From Actinacidiphila paucisporea (GTDB lineage: Bacteria; Actinomycetota; Actinomycetes; Streptomycetales; Streptomycetaceae): DNA of 43,102 nucleotides. A model generated the notes under the pieces. It was not told where the DNA came from and did no database searches. It worked only from the letters and a program-made list of their open reading frames with translations. A program made the translations under genes and the position numbers. The stretch lies in NCBI RefSeq assembly GCF_900142575.1, contig NZ_FRBI01000011.1:196912-240013 (forward strand), given 5' to 3'. The stretch's first letter is position 1, and every line of letters begins with the position of its first letter. Below are positions 23,408 to 32,628 of the stretch, one piece after another.

Positions 23408-24564
23408 GGATCGGGATCGTCTGCCCGTACTCCTGGGACGTCCCCGGCGGCGTCCAGTTCCACATCAGGGACCTCGCCGAGCACCTGATCGCGCGCGGCC
23501 ACCACGTCTCGGTCCTCGCGCCCGCCGACGACGAGACACCGCTGCCGCCCTACGTCGTCTCGGCCGGCCGGGCGGTGCCCGTCCCCTACAACGGCTCGGT
23601 GGCCCGGCTGAACTTCGGCTTCCTGTCCGCGGCCCGGGTCAGGCGCTGGCTGCACGACGGCGCCTTCGACGTCGTCCACATCCACGAACCGACCTCGCCG
23701 TCGCTGGGCCTGCTCGCCTGCTGGGCCGCGCAGGGGCCGATCGTGGCCACCTTCCACACCTCCAACCCGCGCTCGCGGGCGATGATCGCCGCCTATCCGA
23801 TCCTGCAGCCCGCGCTGGAGAAGATCAGGGCGCGCATCGCGGTCAGCGAGTACGCCAGGCGCACCCTGGTCGAGCACCTGGGCGGCGACGCCGTCGTCAT
23901 CCCCAACGGCGTCGACGTCGACTTCTTCGCCCGCGCCGAGCCGCGCAGCCAGTGGCAGGGCGACACCATCGGCTTCATGGGCCGCATCGACGAGCCGCGC
24001 AAGGGCCTGCCGGTGCTGATGCGGGCCCTGCCCGCGATCCTCGCCGAGCGCCCGCAGACGCGGCTGCTGGTGGCCGGCCGCGGCGACGCCGAGGAGGCGG
24101 TGGCCACCCTGCCCGAGCAGATGCGCGGCCGGGTCGAATTCCTCGGCATGGTCAGCGACGAGGACAAGGCGCGGCTGCTGCGCAGCGTCGACCTGTACGT
24201 GGCGCCCAACACCGGCGGCGAGTCCTTCGGCATCATCCTGGTCGAGGCGATGTCGGCCGGCGCCGCGGTGCTGGCCAGCGACCTCGACGCCTTCGCGCAG
24301 GTGCTCGCGCAGGGCGCGGCGGGCGAGCTGTTCGCCAACGAGGACGCCGGCGCGCTGGCCGCCGCTGCGCTGCGGCTGCTGGCCGACCCCGAGCGCCGCA
24401 CCGCGCTCAGCGAGCGCGGCCGCGCGCACGTACGGCGCTTCGACTGGTCGTCGGTCGGTGCGGACATCCTGTCGGTCTACGAGACGGTCGCCGACGGCGC
24501 CGCCCACGTCGCGACCGACGAACGCACCCGGCTGCGCGGCTTCTTCGGCCCGGCACGCCGGTAG
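23404..24564 (+). CDS. pimA: PimA-like phosphatidylinositol alpha-mannosyltransferase (GT4)
   Basis: 386 aa from GTG 23404 (GTGA overlap). GT-B fold, family GT4: N-terminal MRIGIVCPYSWDVPGGVQFHIRDLAEHL with the acceptor-site GGVQ, VHIHEPTSPSLGL, then FMGRIDEPRKGLPVLMRAL (donor phosphate contact) and the E-x7-E motif in GESFGIILVEAMSAGAAVLAS. It should transfer mannose from GDP-mannose to phosphatidylinositol, the first step of PIM synthesis. Position after pgsA and the acyltransferase supports this strongly. Other GT4 transferases are the only real alternative. Confidence 0.9.
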   Translation: MRIGIVCPYSWDVPGGVQFHIRDLAEHLIARGHHVSVLAPADDETPLPPYVVSAGRAVPVPYNGSVARLNFGFLSAARVRRWLHDGAFDVVHIHEPTSPSLGLLACWAAQGPIVATFHTSNPRSRAMIAAYPILQPALEKIRARIAVSEYARRTLVEHLGGDAVVIPNGVDVDFFARAEPRSQWQGDTIGFMGRIDEPRKGLPVLMRALPAILAERPQTRLLVAGRGDAEEAVATLPEQMRGRVEFLGMVSDEDKARLLRSVDLYVAPNTGGESFGIILVEAMSAGAAVLASDLDAFAQVLAQGAAGELFANEDAGALAAAALRLLADPERRTALSERGRAHVRRFDWSSVGADILSVYETVADGAAHVATDERTRLRGFFGPARR

Positions 24565-24575
24565 CCTTGCCGCCC

Positions 24576-25124
24576 GTGACCACCATCATCTGGGTCGCGG
24601 TGGCGCTCGTCGCCGTCGGCCTGTACCTGAGCTGGACCGCGGGGCGCCTGGACCGGCTGCACGCCCGTATCGACGCGGCCCGCGCCGCGCTGGACGCGCA
24701 ACTGCTGCGCCGGGCCTCGGTCGCCCAGGAGCTGGCGACCGCGGGCGTGCTCGACCCGGCGGCCTCCATCGTCCTCTACGAGTCCGCGCACGCCGCCCGG
24801 CAGGCCGAGCCCGAGCAGCGGGAGGTGGCCGAGAGCGAGCTGAGCCAGGCACTGCGGGCGGTCTTCCCCGACGCTGAGGCGGTCGGCGAGGTCAGCGGTG
24901 CGCCCGGCGGGACCGAGGCGATCGACGAGCTGACCCGGGCGGTACGCCGGGTGCCGATGGCCAGGCGCTTCCACAACGACGCGGTTCGCGCCGCCCGCGC
25001 GGTCCGCGAGCACCGGGTGGTGCGCTGGCTGCGGCTGGCCGGGCACGCGCCCTTCCCGCTGGCCTTCGAGATGGACGACGAGCCGCCGCCCCCGCTGACC
25101 ACGGAGGGCGCGCGGACCGGCTGA
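24576..25124 (+). CDS. LemA-like membrane-anchored protein
   Basis: 182 aa from GTG 24576. An N-terminal TM (residues 3-20) is followed by RLDRLHARIDAARAALDAQLLRRASVAQELA, which parallels the LemA opening helix ('...RVDNAWSQIDVQLKRRxDLIPNLV'). Near the end, PMARRFHNDAVRAARAVREHRVVRWLRLAGHAPFPLAFEMDD parallels the LemA 'ARRFYNDxVRxYN...LAGxFGF...FFE' segment. The family is membrane-associated and of unknown function. TAGCCT (24562-24567) ends 8 nt before the GTG. Its stop codon lies in the first copy of a 55-bp tandem repeat. Confidence 0.72.
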   Translation: MTTIIWVAVALVAVGLYLSWTAGRLDRLHARIDAARAALDAQLLRRASVAQELATAGVLDPAASIVLYESAHAARQAEPEQREVAESELSQALRAVFPDAEAVGEVSGAPGGTEAIDELTRAVRRVPMARRFHNDAVRAARAVREHRVVRWLRLAGHAPFPLAFEMDDEPPPPLTTEGARTG

Positions 25125-25220
25125 GGACGTACGGCGACCGGTCCGGGGCCGCGCGCGCGTGAGCCCGCGGACCGGCTGAGGACGTACGGCGAACGGTCCG
25201 GGGCCCCGCGCGCGGGAGCC
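25111..25220. repeat. 55-bp tandem duplication spanning a stop codon
   Basis: Unit 1 (25111-25165) and unit 2 (25166-25220) match at 52 of 55 positions. Unit 1 contains the last four sense codons and TGA of the LemA-like gene. Unit 2 is intergenic. Each unit carries GGACGTACGGCG and CGGTCCGGGGCC. Confidence 0.9.
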
Positions 25221-25231
25221 ACCTGCGGCGA

Positions 25232-25280
25232 ATTGGCCCTTTTCCGCCGCCGCCCGGCGCCGGAAACTGGCATTGGCCCT
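25232..25280. promoter_or_regulatory. Direct repeat ATTGGCCCT upstream of pdxS, possible operator
   Basis: ATTGGCCCT occurs at 25232-25240 and 25272-25280, same orientation, 40 bp apart and 50-98 bp before the pdxS start. MocR-type PdxR regulators of pdxST bind direct repeats, so an operator is possible. No PdxR gene is in the window. Confidence 0.4.
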
Positions 25281-25329
25281 GGTGGTAAGCCGGGGCGACA
25301 ACTGCCGTTCCCCAGCGAGTGAGGTCACC

Positions 25330-26241
25330 GTGTCCACCACACCGTCCACCGCCAGCAGCCCCGAGACCGGCACCGCGCGCGTCAAGCGCGGCATGGCCGA
25401 GCAGCTCAAGGGCGGCGTGATCATGGACGTCGTCACCCCCGAGCAGGCCAGGATCGCCGAGGACGCCGGAGCCGTCGCCGTCATGGCGCTGGAGCGGGTG
25501 CCCGCCGACATCCGCAAGCACGGCGGCGTGGCCCGGATGTCCGACCCCGACATGATCGACGGCATCATCGCCGCCGTGTCCATCCCGGTGATGGCCAAGT
25601 CCAGGATCGGCCACGTCGTCGAGGCCCAGGTGCTGCAGGCGCTCGGCGTGGACTACATCGACGAGTCCGAGGTCCTCACCCCGGCCGACGAGGTCAACCA
25701 CTCCGACAAGTGGGCCTTCACCACCCCCTTCGTGTGCGGCGCCACCAACCTCGGCGAGGCGCTCCGCCGCATCGCCGAGGGCGCGGCCATGATCCGCTCC
25801 AAGGGCGAGGCCGGCACCGGCAACGTCGTGGAGGCCGTCCGCCACCTGCGCCAGATCAAGGGCGAGATCGCCCGCCTCAAGGGCCTGGACAACAACGAGC
25901 TGTACGCCGCCGCGAAGGACCTGCGCGCCCCCTACGAGCTGGTCAAGGAGGTCGCCGAGCTGGGCAAGCTGCCCGTCGTGCTGTTCTCCGCCGGCGGTGT
26001 GGCCACCCCCGCGGACGCGGCCCTGATGCGCCAGCTCGGCGCCGAGGGCGTCTTCGTCGGCTCCGGCATCTTCAAGTCCGGCGACCCGGCCAAGCGCGCC
26101 GCGGCCATCGTCCGCGCCACCACCTTCTTCGACGACCCGAAGGTCATCGCGGACGCCTCCCGCAACCTGGGCGAGGCCATGGTCGGTATCAACATCGACA
26201 CCCTCCCGGAGTCCGAGCACTACGCCAACCGCGGCTGGTAA
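25330..26241 (+). CDS. pdxS: Pyridoxal 5'-phosphate synthase, synthase subunit
   Basis: 303 aa from GTG 25330 (GAGG upstream). The (beta/alpha)8 barrel of PdxS is nearly invariant: [39 protein letters not shown], then [15 protein letters not shown] with the catalytic lysine, [31 protein letters not shown] and [14 protein letters not shown]. It makes PLP from ribose 5-phosphate, glyceraldehyde 3-phosphate and ammonia delivered by PdxT. pdxT follows 6 nt downstream, an operon. Confidence 0.98.
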   Translation: MSTTPSTASSPETGTARVKRGMAEQLKGGVIMDVVTPEQARIAEDAGAVAVMALERVPADIRKHGGVARMSDPDMIDGIIAAVSIPVMAKSRIGHVVEAQVLQALGVDYIDESEVLTPADEVNHSDKWAFTTPFVCGATNLGEALRRIAEGAAMIRSKGEAGTGNVVEAVRHLRQIKGEIARLKGLDNNELYAAAKDLRAPYELVKEVAELGKLPVVLFSAGGVATPADAALMRQLGAEGVFVGSGIFKSGDPAKRAAAIVRATTFFDDPKVIADASRNLGEAMVGINIDTLPESEHYANRGW

Positions 26242-26247
26242 GCACCG

Positions 26248-26838
26248 ATGACCCGTCCCACCATCGGCGTGCTCGCCCTGCAGGGCGACGTGCGCGAACA
26301 CCTGACGGCGCTGGCCGCGGCGGACGCCGCGGCCGGCCCGGTCCGCCGACCCGAGGAGCTGGCCGGCCTCGACGGCCTGGTCATACCCGGCGGGGAGTCC
26401 ACCACCATCTCCAAGCTGGCGGTGCTCTTCAGGGTGATGGAGCCGCTGCGGGAGGCGATCCGGGCCGGCCTGCCGGTCTACGGCAGCTGCGCCGGGCTGA
26501 TCATGCTGGCCGACAAGATCCTCGACCCCAGGTCCGGCCAGGAGACCTTCGGCGGCATCGACATGATCGTCCGCCGCAACGCCTTCGGGCGGCAGAACGA
26601 GTCCTTCGAGGCGGCCGTCGAGGTCTCCGGCGTCGAGGGCGGCCCGGTCGAGGGCGTCTTCATCAGGGCGCCCTGGGTCGAGTCGGTCGGCGCACAGGTC
26701 CGGGTACTGGCCGAGCACGGCGGCCACGTCGTCGCCGTCCGGCAGGGCAACGCACTGGCCACGTCCTTCCACCCGGAGCTGACCGGCGACCACCGGGTGC
26801 ATGAACTCTTCGTGGCCGCCGTGCGCGCGGCGGCCTGA
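26248..26838 (+). CDS. pdxT: Pyridoxal 5'-phosphate synthase, glutaminase subunit
   Basis: 196 aa, ATG start 6 nt after pdxS. Class I glutamine amidotransferase: LQGDVREHL at the N-terminus, [11 protein letters not shown], nucleophile Cys in [11 protein letters not shown] (near residue 80), and the His/Glu pair in [17 protein letters not shown] near the end. It releases ammonia from glutamine for PdxS. Confidence 0.97.
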   Translation: MTRPTIGVLALQGDVREHLTALAAADAAAGPVRRPEELAGLDGLVIPGGESTTISKLAVLFRVMEPLREAIRAGLPVYGSCAGLIMLADKILDPRSGQETFGGIDMIVRRNAFGRQNESFEAAVEVSGVEGGPVEGVFIRAPWVESVGAQVRVLAEHGGHVVAVRQGNALATSFHPELTGDHRVHELFVAAVRAAA

Positions 26839-26904
26839 ACGGATCCCGGTAGGATCGAGCGCGCGACGAAGAACAGCACTGGGTGACGCGAAGGAGACTG
26901 TCGG

Positions 26905-27657
26905 ATGTCCGGCCACTCTAAATGGGCTACGACGAAGCACAAGAAGGCCGTGATCGATGCCAAGCGCGGCAAGCTCTTCGCGAAGCTGATCAAGAACATC
27001 GAGGTCGCGGCCAGGACCGGTGGCGCCGACCCCGACGGCAACCCGACGCTCTTCGACGCCATCCAGAAGGCGAAGAAGAGCTCGGTTCCGAACAAGAACA
27101 TCGACAGCGCGGTCAAGCGCGGTGCCGGCCTTGAGGCGGGCGGCGCCGACTACCAGACGATCATGTACGAGGGCTACGGCCCCAACGGCGTCGCGGTCCT
27201 CATCGAGTGCCTGACCGACAACCGCAACCGCGCCGCCTCCGACGTCCGCGTCGCCATGACGCGCAACGGCGGATCGATGGCCGACCCGGGCTCGGTGTCG
27301 TACCTGTTCAACCGCAAGGGCGTGGTGATCGTCCCCAAGGGCGAGCTGGGCGAGGACGACGTGCTCGGCGCGGTCCTGGACGCCGGCGCCGAGGAGGTCA
27401 ACGACCTCGGCGAGTCCTACGAGGTGATCAGCGAGGCCACCGACCTGGTGCCGGTGCGCAAGGCGCTGCAGGAGGCGGGCATCGACTACGACTCCGCCGA
27501 CGCGAACTTCCTGCCGACCATGCAGGTCGAGCTGGACGAGGACGGCGCCCGCAAGATCTTCAAGCTGATCGACGCGCTGGAGGACAGCGACGACGTGCAG
27601 AACGTCTTCGCGAACTTCGACGTCTCCGACGAGGTCATGGAGAAGGTCGACGCCTGA
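26905..27657 (+). CDS. YebC/PmpR-family protein
   Basis: 250 aa, ATG start with GAAGGAGA upstream. [37 protein letters not shown] is the hallmark N-terminus, followed by three-domain YebC structure with [28 protein letters not shown] and an acidic C-terminal half. Described as a transcriptional regulator in some bacteria and more recently as helping translation of proline-rich stretches in others. Its place just before ruvC is widely conserved. TAGGAT at 26850-26855 may be the -10. Confidence 0.96.
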   Translation: MSGHSKWATTKHKKAVIDAKRGKLFAKLIKNIEVAARTGGADPDGNPTLFDAIQKAKKSSVPNKNIDSAVKRGAGLEAGGADYQTIMYEGYGPNGVAVLIECLTDNRNRAASDVRVAMTRNGGSMADPGSVSYLFNRKGVVIVPKGELGEDDVLGAVLDAGAEEVNDLGESYEVISEATDLVPVRKALQEAGIDYDSADANFLPTMQVELDEDGARKIFKLIDALEDSDDVQNVFANFDVSDEVMEKVDA

Positions 27658-27796
27658 CGGCCGGTCAACTCGCCGTACGAGGGCGGGCCGGCGGGACATC
27701 CCCCGCCGCGCCCGCCCTCGTTGTCGGTGCGACCGGCTAACCTCCAGGTGGGACCGGACGGCAGTGCGGTCGGCGGTGGCGAGGAAGGGGGGCGCG

Positions 27797-28399
27797 GTGC
27801 GGGTGCTCGGCGTGGACCCGGGTCTGACCCGGTGCGGTATCGGCGTGGTGGACGGTACCGCCGGCCGGCCGCTGACGATGGCCGGCGTCGGTGTCGTGCG
27901 GACCCCGGCCGACGCGCCGATCGGCGAGCGGCTGGTGCTGATCGAGCAGGGCATCGAGGCCTGGCTCGACGAGCACCGGCCCGAGGCGGTCGCCGTGGAG
28001 CGGGTCTTCAGCCAGCACAATGTGCGCACCGTGATGGGCACCGCCCAGGCCAGCGCCGTCGCCATCCTGTGCGCCTCCCGCCGCGGCCTGCCCGTCCACC
28101 TGCACACCCCCAGCGAGGTCAAGGCCGCCGTCACCGGCAGCGGCCGGGCCGACAAGGCGCAGGTCGGGGCGATGGTCACCCGGCTGTTGCGGCTGGACGC
28201 GCCGCCCAAGCCCGCGGACGCCGCCGACGCGCTCGCGCTGGCCATCTGCCACATCTGGCGCGGCCCCGCCACCGACCGGCTGCGGCAGGCCCTCGCCGCC
28301 CAGACCGCCGCGACCCGCAGCCGGGGCGCCGCCCCCACTACCGCCCGCACCGCCGCCGCCCGCACCGCCGCCGTACGCAACCGGGAGTCCGCCACGTGA
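27797..28399 (+). CDS. ruvC: Holliday junction endonuclease RuvC
   Basis: 200 aa from GTG 27797 (AGGAAGGGG upstream). An in-frame start at 27764 is less likely. Catalytic acids: D in [13 protein letters not shown] in [12 protein letters not shown], and the two D in [15 protein letters not shown]. The N-terminal 170 residues match the usual RuvC. The end is a 30-residue Ala/Thr/Arg tail with [13 protein letters not shown] repeats, an extension of unknown role. ruvA starts inside the stop codon (GTGA). Confidence 0.96.
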   Translation: MRVLGVDPGLTRCGIGVVDGTAGRPLTMAGVGVVRTPADAPIGERLVLIEQGIEAWLDEHRPEAVAVERVFSQHNVRTVMGTAQASAVAILCASRRGLPVHLHTPSEVKAAVTGSGRADKAQVGAMVTRLLRLDAPPKPADAADALALAICHIWRGPATDRLRQALAAQTAATRSRGAAPTTARTAAARTAAVRNRESAT

Positions 28400-29010
28400 T
28401 CGCCTTCGTCAGCGGCCAGGTCGCCGCCCTCGCCCCCGACACCGCCGTCATCGAGGTCGGCGGCGTCGGCATGGCCGTGCAGTGCGCGCCGAACACGCTG
28501 GCCGCGCTGCGGATCGGCAAGCCGGCCCGGCTGTCCACCTCCCTGGTGGTCAGGGAGGACTCGCTCACCCTCTACGGCTTCGCCGACGACGACGAGCGGC
28601 AGGTCTTCGAGCTGCTGCAGACCGTCAGCGGTGTCGGCCCGCGGCTCGCCCAGACGATGCTGGCCGTGCACGCGCCCGACGCGCTGCGGGCCGCGGTCGC
28701 CGCCGGCGACGAGAAGGCGCTCACCGCCGTTCCCGGCATCGGCAAGAAGGGCGCGCAGCGGCTGCTGCTCGAACTGAAGGACCGGCTCGGTGCTCCGCTC
28801 GGCGGCGCCGGCGCGGTCAGCGGCGGCGCCGGCCGGGCCGCCCCGTCCTGGAGCGAGCAGCTGCACGCGGCGCTGCTGGGCCTGGGCTACGCCACCCGCG
28901 AGGCGGACGAGGCCGTCGCCGCCGTCACCCCGCAGGCGGAGGCCGCGGCCGAGCCGAACGTCGGCGCCCTGCTGCGCAGCGCCCTGCAGTCCCTCAACCG
29001 CACCCGCTGA
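28396..29010 (+). CDS. ruvA: Holliday junction branch migration protein RuvA
   Basis: 204 aa from GTG 28396, overlapping ruvC by 4 nt. N-terminal OB fold ([30 protein letters not shown]), two helix-hairpin-helix motifs ([14 protein letters not shown] and [18 protein letters not shown]), and a C-terminal UBA-like domain III that contacts RuvB. It binds the four-way junction and loads RuvB. Confidence 0.97.
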   Translation: MIAFVSGQVAALAPDTAVIEVGGVGMAVQCAPNTLAALRIGKPARLSTSLVVREDSLTLYGFADDDERQVFELLQTVSGVGPRLAQTMLAVHAPDALRAAVAAGDEKALTAVPGIGKKGAQRLLLELKDRLGAPLGGAGAVSGGAGRAAPSWSEQLHAALLGLGYATREADEAVAAVTPQAEAAAEPNVGALLRSALQSLNRTR

Positions 29011-29061
29011 CCGGCACCCGCCCGAGCCGCCACCGACCCCCGCTGACCCGAGAGACCTTCC

Positions 29062-30144
29062 ATGAACTGGGACGACGCCGCACAAGCCGCACCCGACCGC
29101 CTGCTCGGCGCCGCGGCGGACAGCGACGACCAGGCCGTCGAGGCCGCGCTGCGGCCCAAGGACCTGGGTGAATTCGTCGGCCAGGAGCGGGTCCGCGAGC
29201 AGCTCGACCTGGTGCTGAAGGCCGCGCGCAAGCGCGGCGGCACCGCCGACCACGTCCTGCTCTCCGGCGCCCCCGGCCTGGGCAAGACGACCCTGTCGAT
29301 GATCATCGCGGCGGAGATGGGCGCCCCCATCAGGATCACCTCGGGCCCCGCCATCCAGCACGCCGGCGACCTGGCCGCGATCCTGTCCTCGCTCGCCGAG
29401 GGCGAGGTGCTCTTCCTCGACGAGATCCACCGGATGTCCCGCCCGGCCGAGGAGATGCTCTACATGGCCATGGAGGACTTCCGGGTCGACGTGATCGTCG
29501 GCAAGGGCCCGGGCGCCACCGCGATCCCGCTCGAACTGCCGCCCTTCACCCTGGTCGGCGCCACCACCCGGGCCGGGCTGCTGCCGCCGCCGCTGCGGGA
29601 CCGCTTCGGCTTCACCGGCCACATGGAGTTCTACGCCCCCGCCGAGCTGGAAAGGGTGATCCATCGCTCGGCCGGCCTGCTGGACGTGGCGGTCGACACC
29701 GCAGGCGCCGCCGAGATCGCCGGCCGCTCCCGCGGCACCCCGCGGATCGCCAACCGGCTGCTGCGCAGGGTCAGGGACTATGCCCAGGTCAGGGCAGACG
29801 GGGTGGTGACCAGGCAGACCGCGGCCAAGGCCCTGGAGGTCTACGAGGTCGACGCCCGCGGTCTCGACCGGCTGGACCGGGCGGTGCTGCGCGCCCTTCT
29901 GACCCTTTTTGGCGGCGGTCCTGTGGGTTTGTCCACACTTGCCGTCGCAGTGGGGGAGGAGCGTGAGACTGTTGAGGAGGTGGCCGAGCCCTTCCTGGTA
30001 CGGGAGGGGCTCTTGGCCCGCACCCCGCGGGGTCGGGTGGCCACCGCCGCGGCATGGACGCACCTGGGCCTCGTACCCCCGCAGCACAGCGGGGGAGCGG
30101 GGCCGGGTACGGGACCGGGACAGACCGGGCTGTTCGGTCCGTGA
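29062..30144 (+). CDS. ruvB: Holliday junction branch migration helicase RuvB
   Basis: 360 aa, ATG start. AAA+ ATPase with Walker [11 protein letters not shown], Walker B LFLDEIHR, sensor 1 (VGATTRAG), arginine finger region [11 protein letters not shown], sensor 2 [18 protein letters not shown], and a C-terminal winged helix ([24 protein letters not shown]). It drives branch migration with RuvA, and resolution is by RuvC. It closes the ruvCAB operon. Confidence 0.98.
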   Translation: MNWDDAAQAAPDRLLGAAADSDDQAVEAALRPKDLGEFVGQERVREQLDLVLKAARKRGGTADHVLLSGAPGLGKTTLSMIIAAEMGAPIRITSGPAIQHAGDLAAILSSLAEGEVLFLDEIHRMSRPAEEMLYMAMEDFRVDVIVGKGPGATAIPLELPPFTLVGATTRAGLLPPPLRDRFGFTGHMEFYAPAELERVIHRSAGLLDVAVDTAGAAEIAGRSRGTPRIANRLLRRVRDYAQVRADGVVTRQTAAKALEVYEVDARGLDRLDRAVLRALLTLFGGGPVGLSTLAVAVGEERETVEEVAEPFLVREGLLARTPRGRVATAAAWTHLGLVPPQHSGGAGPGTGPGQTGLFGP

Positions 30145-30190
30145 CGCGGATGGTCTCGCCGGTTCAGGAACCTCGGTGCCATGCTTGGCG

Positions 30191-30220
30191 TTGTTCCAGC
30201 GGCGAACCAGAGCTTAGACT
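30191..30220 (+). promoter_or_regulatory. Putative promoter for yajC (and possibly secDF)
   Basis: TTGTTC (30191-30196), an 18-nt spacer and TAGACT (30215-30220), about 80 nt before the yajC start and about 45 nt after the ruvB stop. Confidence 0.5.
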
Positions 30221-30303
30221 CCGCCGACGCCCTTCCTCCGGATCGGCACTCACATCCCGAAACCCAGGCCAGCCCCGTTGGCCGTGCGAAGGAACGCCCC
30301 ACC

Positions 30304-30777
30304 GTGAATCCCCTGATCCTCATCTTCATCGTCCTCATCGGCGGCATGCTGCTCATGACCAGGTCGGCCAAGAGCAAGCAGCGCCAGGCCCTGGAGATGC
30401 GCAACAAGATGGAGCCCGGCTCCGGCGTCCGCACCATCGGCGGTATGTACGCCGTGGTGAAGGAGGTCAACGACGAGACGGTGCTGCTGGAGCTCACGGA
30501 CGGCGTGCACGCGCACTTCACCAAGGGCGCCATCTCCACCGTGCTCAGCGAGCAGGAGTTCAACCGCATCGTGCACGGCATCGAGCCCGAGGAGCCGGAG
30601 GACGACACGGAGGCCGCGGACGGGACAGCCGCGGCCGACGAGCACACCGCCGACCCGGTCACCGGGGAGACCGCGGCGACGGACCACGACGCCCAGGAGC
30701 CGGATGAGGACCGTGTGGAGCTGAAGAAGACCGAGCACGGGTCGGGGCTGGGCAGCACCGACTCCACCCCCAAGTAA
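30304..30777 (+). CDS. yajC: Preprotein translocase subunit YajC
   Basis: 157 aa from GTG 30304. One N-terminal TM (NPLILIFIVLIGGMLLM) is followed by RSAKSKQRQALEMRNKMEPGSGVRTIGGMYAVV, the YajC core, and a long acidic C-terminal tail (about 60 residues rich in Glu/Asp/Ala) typical of streptomycete forms. It forms the SecDF-YajC accessory complex, encoded next door. An in-frame ATG at 30181 lies in the promoter region. Confidence 0.93.
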   Translation: MNPLILIFIVLIGGMLLMTRSAKSKQRQALEMRNKMEPGSGVRTIGGMYAVVKEVNDETVLLELTDGVHAHFTKGAISTVLSEQEFNRIVHGIEPEEPEDDTEAADGTAAADEHTADPVTGETAATDHDAQEPDEDRVELKKTEHGSGLGSTDSTPK

Positions 30778-30855
30778 GGGTCAGGTTCGCGCAACACTCG
30801 TCACCGCCCGTGAGCGCGCAGGCTCCGGTGCGGTAGGACAGGGAGAAACAAGAAG

Positions 30856-32628
30856 GTGGCAGCAGCCAAGAAGGGCCGCAGGTCCTCGGGGAGTCAGGGA
30901 TACCCCGAGCGCGCTCTGGCCGTGATCCTCATCGCCCTGGTGGCGATGACCGGAGGCATGTTTCTCTCCGGGGACACCACACCCCGGCTCGGCATCGACC
31001 TGGCGGGCGGCGTCAGCATCACGCTGACCGCCAAGCCCAACCAGGGCAGTGCGGTGACCAAGGCGAACATGAACACCGCGGTCAGCATCATCAACAACCG
31101 CGTCAACGGGCTCGGCGTCTCAGAGGCGGAGGTGCAGACCGAGGGATCGAAGAACATCATCGTCAACATCCCCAAGGGCACCAACGCGGAGCAGGCGGAG
31201 AAGCAGGTCGGCACCACGGCCCAGATGTTCTTCCGCCAGGTCCTCGCCGCGGACATCGGCCAGCCGGTGGCCACGCCGAAGCCGACCCCGACGGGCAGCG
31301 CCACCCCCTCCGGCACCCCCTCGTCGAAGCCCAGCAGCACGGCGACGCCGAAGTCCACCGCCACCGCCTCCGGCACCCCGTCCGCCAGCTCCAGCGCCCA
31401 GGGCCGCGCCGTCACCGGTGCGCTGACCTCCGGTGTGAACAAGGCGCCCACCCCGCTGCCGACGGCCACCACCCCGGCCGCGACCGACCCCGGCACCTCG
31501 ACGGGCGGCGCCGACGTGTCGGTCCCCGCCGACCTCCAGGCCAAGTTCACCGCGCTCAACTGCGCCGACCCCAAGCAGCGGGCCGCGATCACCGAGGGCG
31601 CCAAGCCCACCCAGAAGGTCGTCGCGTGCGGCAAGGAGGGCGGCGTCTGGCAGAAGTACGTGCTCGGCCCCTCCCTGATCGACGGCAAGCGCATCTCGGG
31701 CGCCAACGCTTCCTTCGACACCCAGCAGGGCAACGGCTGGGTGGTGAACCTGACCTTCGACTCCAAGGGCGCCGGCCAGTTCACCAAGGTCACCGGTGAC
31801 CTCGCGAGCAAGACCGACCCGAACAACCGCTTCGCGATCGACCTCGACGGCAACGTCGAGTCCGCGCCCTCGGTGCACCAGGCCCTGCCCGGCGGCAGCG
31901 CCCAGATCTCCGGCAGCTTCAAGCAGAACGAGGCCGAGGACCTGGCCAACGTGCTGAAGTACGGCTCGCTGCCGCTGGCCTTCCAGACCTCCGACATCAC
32001 CACGGTCTCGGCCGCCCTCGGCGGCGAGCAGCTGCACGGCGGCCTGATCGCCGGCGCCGTCGGCCTGGCGCTGGTCGTGCTCTACATGTTCGCCTACTAC
32101 CGCGGCCTGAGCTTCGTGGCCATCGCGAGCCTCGTGACGTCCGCGGCGCTGACCTACACGATCATGTGCCTGCTCGGCCGGGCCATCGGCTTCGCGCTGA
32201 ACCTGCCGGCGGTCGCCGGTGCCATCGTGGCCATCGGTATCACCGCCGACTCCTTCATCGTGTTCTTCGAACGGATCAGGGACGAGTTGCGTGAGGGCCG
32301 GTCGTTGCAACCGGCGGTGGCCCGCGGCTGGCCGCGCGCCCGGCGCACCATCCTGGTGTCCGACTTCGTGTCCTTCCTGGCCGCCGCGGTCCTCTACGTG
32401 GTGACCGTCGGCAAGGTCCGGGGCTTCGCCTTCACCCTGGGCCTGACGACCCTGCTCGACGTCGCGGTGGTCTTCCTGTTCACCATGCCGCTGATGACGA
32501 TCCTGGCTCGCCGCAAGTTCTTCGCCCAGGGCCACAAGTGGTCCGGTCTCGACCCGAAGAGCCTCGGAGTCAAGGCGCCGCTGCGCCGCGTCCGCCGCAC
32601 CCACAGCTCCGAGACGAAGGAAGCCTGA
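30856..32628 (+). CDS. secD: Protein translocase subunit SecD
   Basis: 590 aa from GTG 30856. TM1 is near residues 16-34. The first periplasmic segment follows (RLGIDLAGGVSITLTA, the D1 motif), then a Pro/Thr/Ser-rich linker (about residues 138-220), the P1 head region, and then five TMs with GGEQLHGGLIAGAVGLALVV and AGAIVAIGITADSFIVFFERIRDELREG, which carries the conserved transmembrane acid. With SecF it uses the proton gradient to pull exported proteins. secF starts at its stop codon (TGATG). Confidence 0.96.
   Translation: MAAAKKGRRSSGSQGYPERALAVILIALVAMTGGMFLSGDTTPRLGIDLAGGVSITLTAKPNQGSAVTKANMNTAVSIINNRVNGLGVSEAEVQTEGSKNIIVNIPKGTNAEQAEKQVGTTAQMFFRQVLAADIGQPVATPKPTPTGSATPSGTPSSKPSSTATPKSTATASGTPSASSSAQGRAVTGALTSGVNKAPTPLPTATTPAATDPGTSTGGADVSVPADLQAKFTALNCADPKQRAAITEGAKPTQKVVACGKEGGVWQKYVLGPSLIDGKRISGANASFDTQQGNGWVVNLTFDSKGAGQFTKVTGDLASKTDPNNRFAIDLDGNVESAPSVHQALPGGSAQISGSFKQNEAEDLANVLKYGSLPLAFQTSDITTVSAALGGEQLHGGLIAGAVGLALVVLYMFAYYRGLSFVAIASLVTSAALTYTIMCLLGRAIGFALNLPAVAGAIVAIGITADSFIVFFERIRDELREGRSLQPAVARGWPRARRTILVSDFVSFLAAAVLYVVTVGKVRGFAFTLGLTTLLDVAVVFLFTMPLMTILARRKFFAQGHKWSGLDPKSLGVKAPLRRVRRTHSSETKEA

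Noticed and set aside
24892..30087. A 1731-codon open frame on the minus strand, antisense to pdxS-pdxT-yebC-ruvCAB
   Set aside because: It is a by-product of extreme third-position GC opposite real genes. The translation is Gly/Arg/Val/His-rich without domains, and the plus-strand genes are certain.
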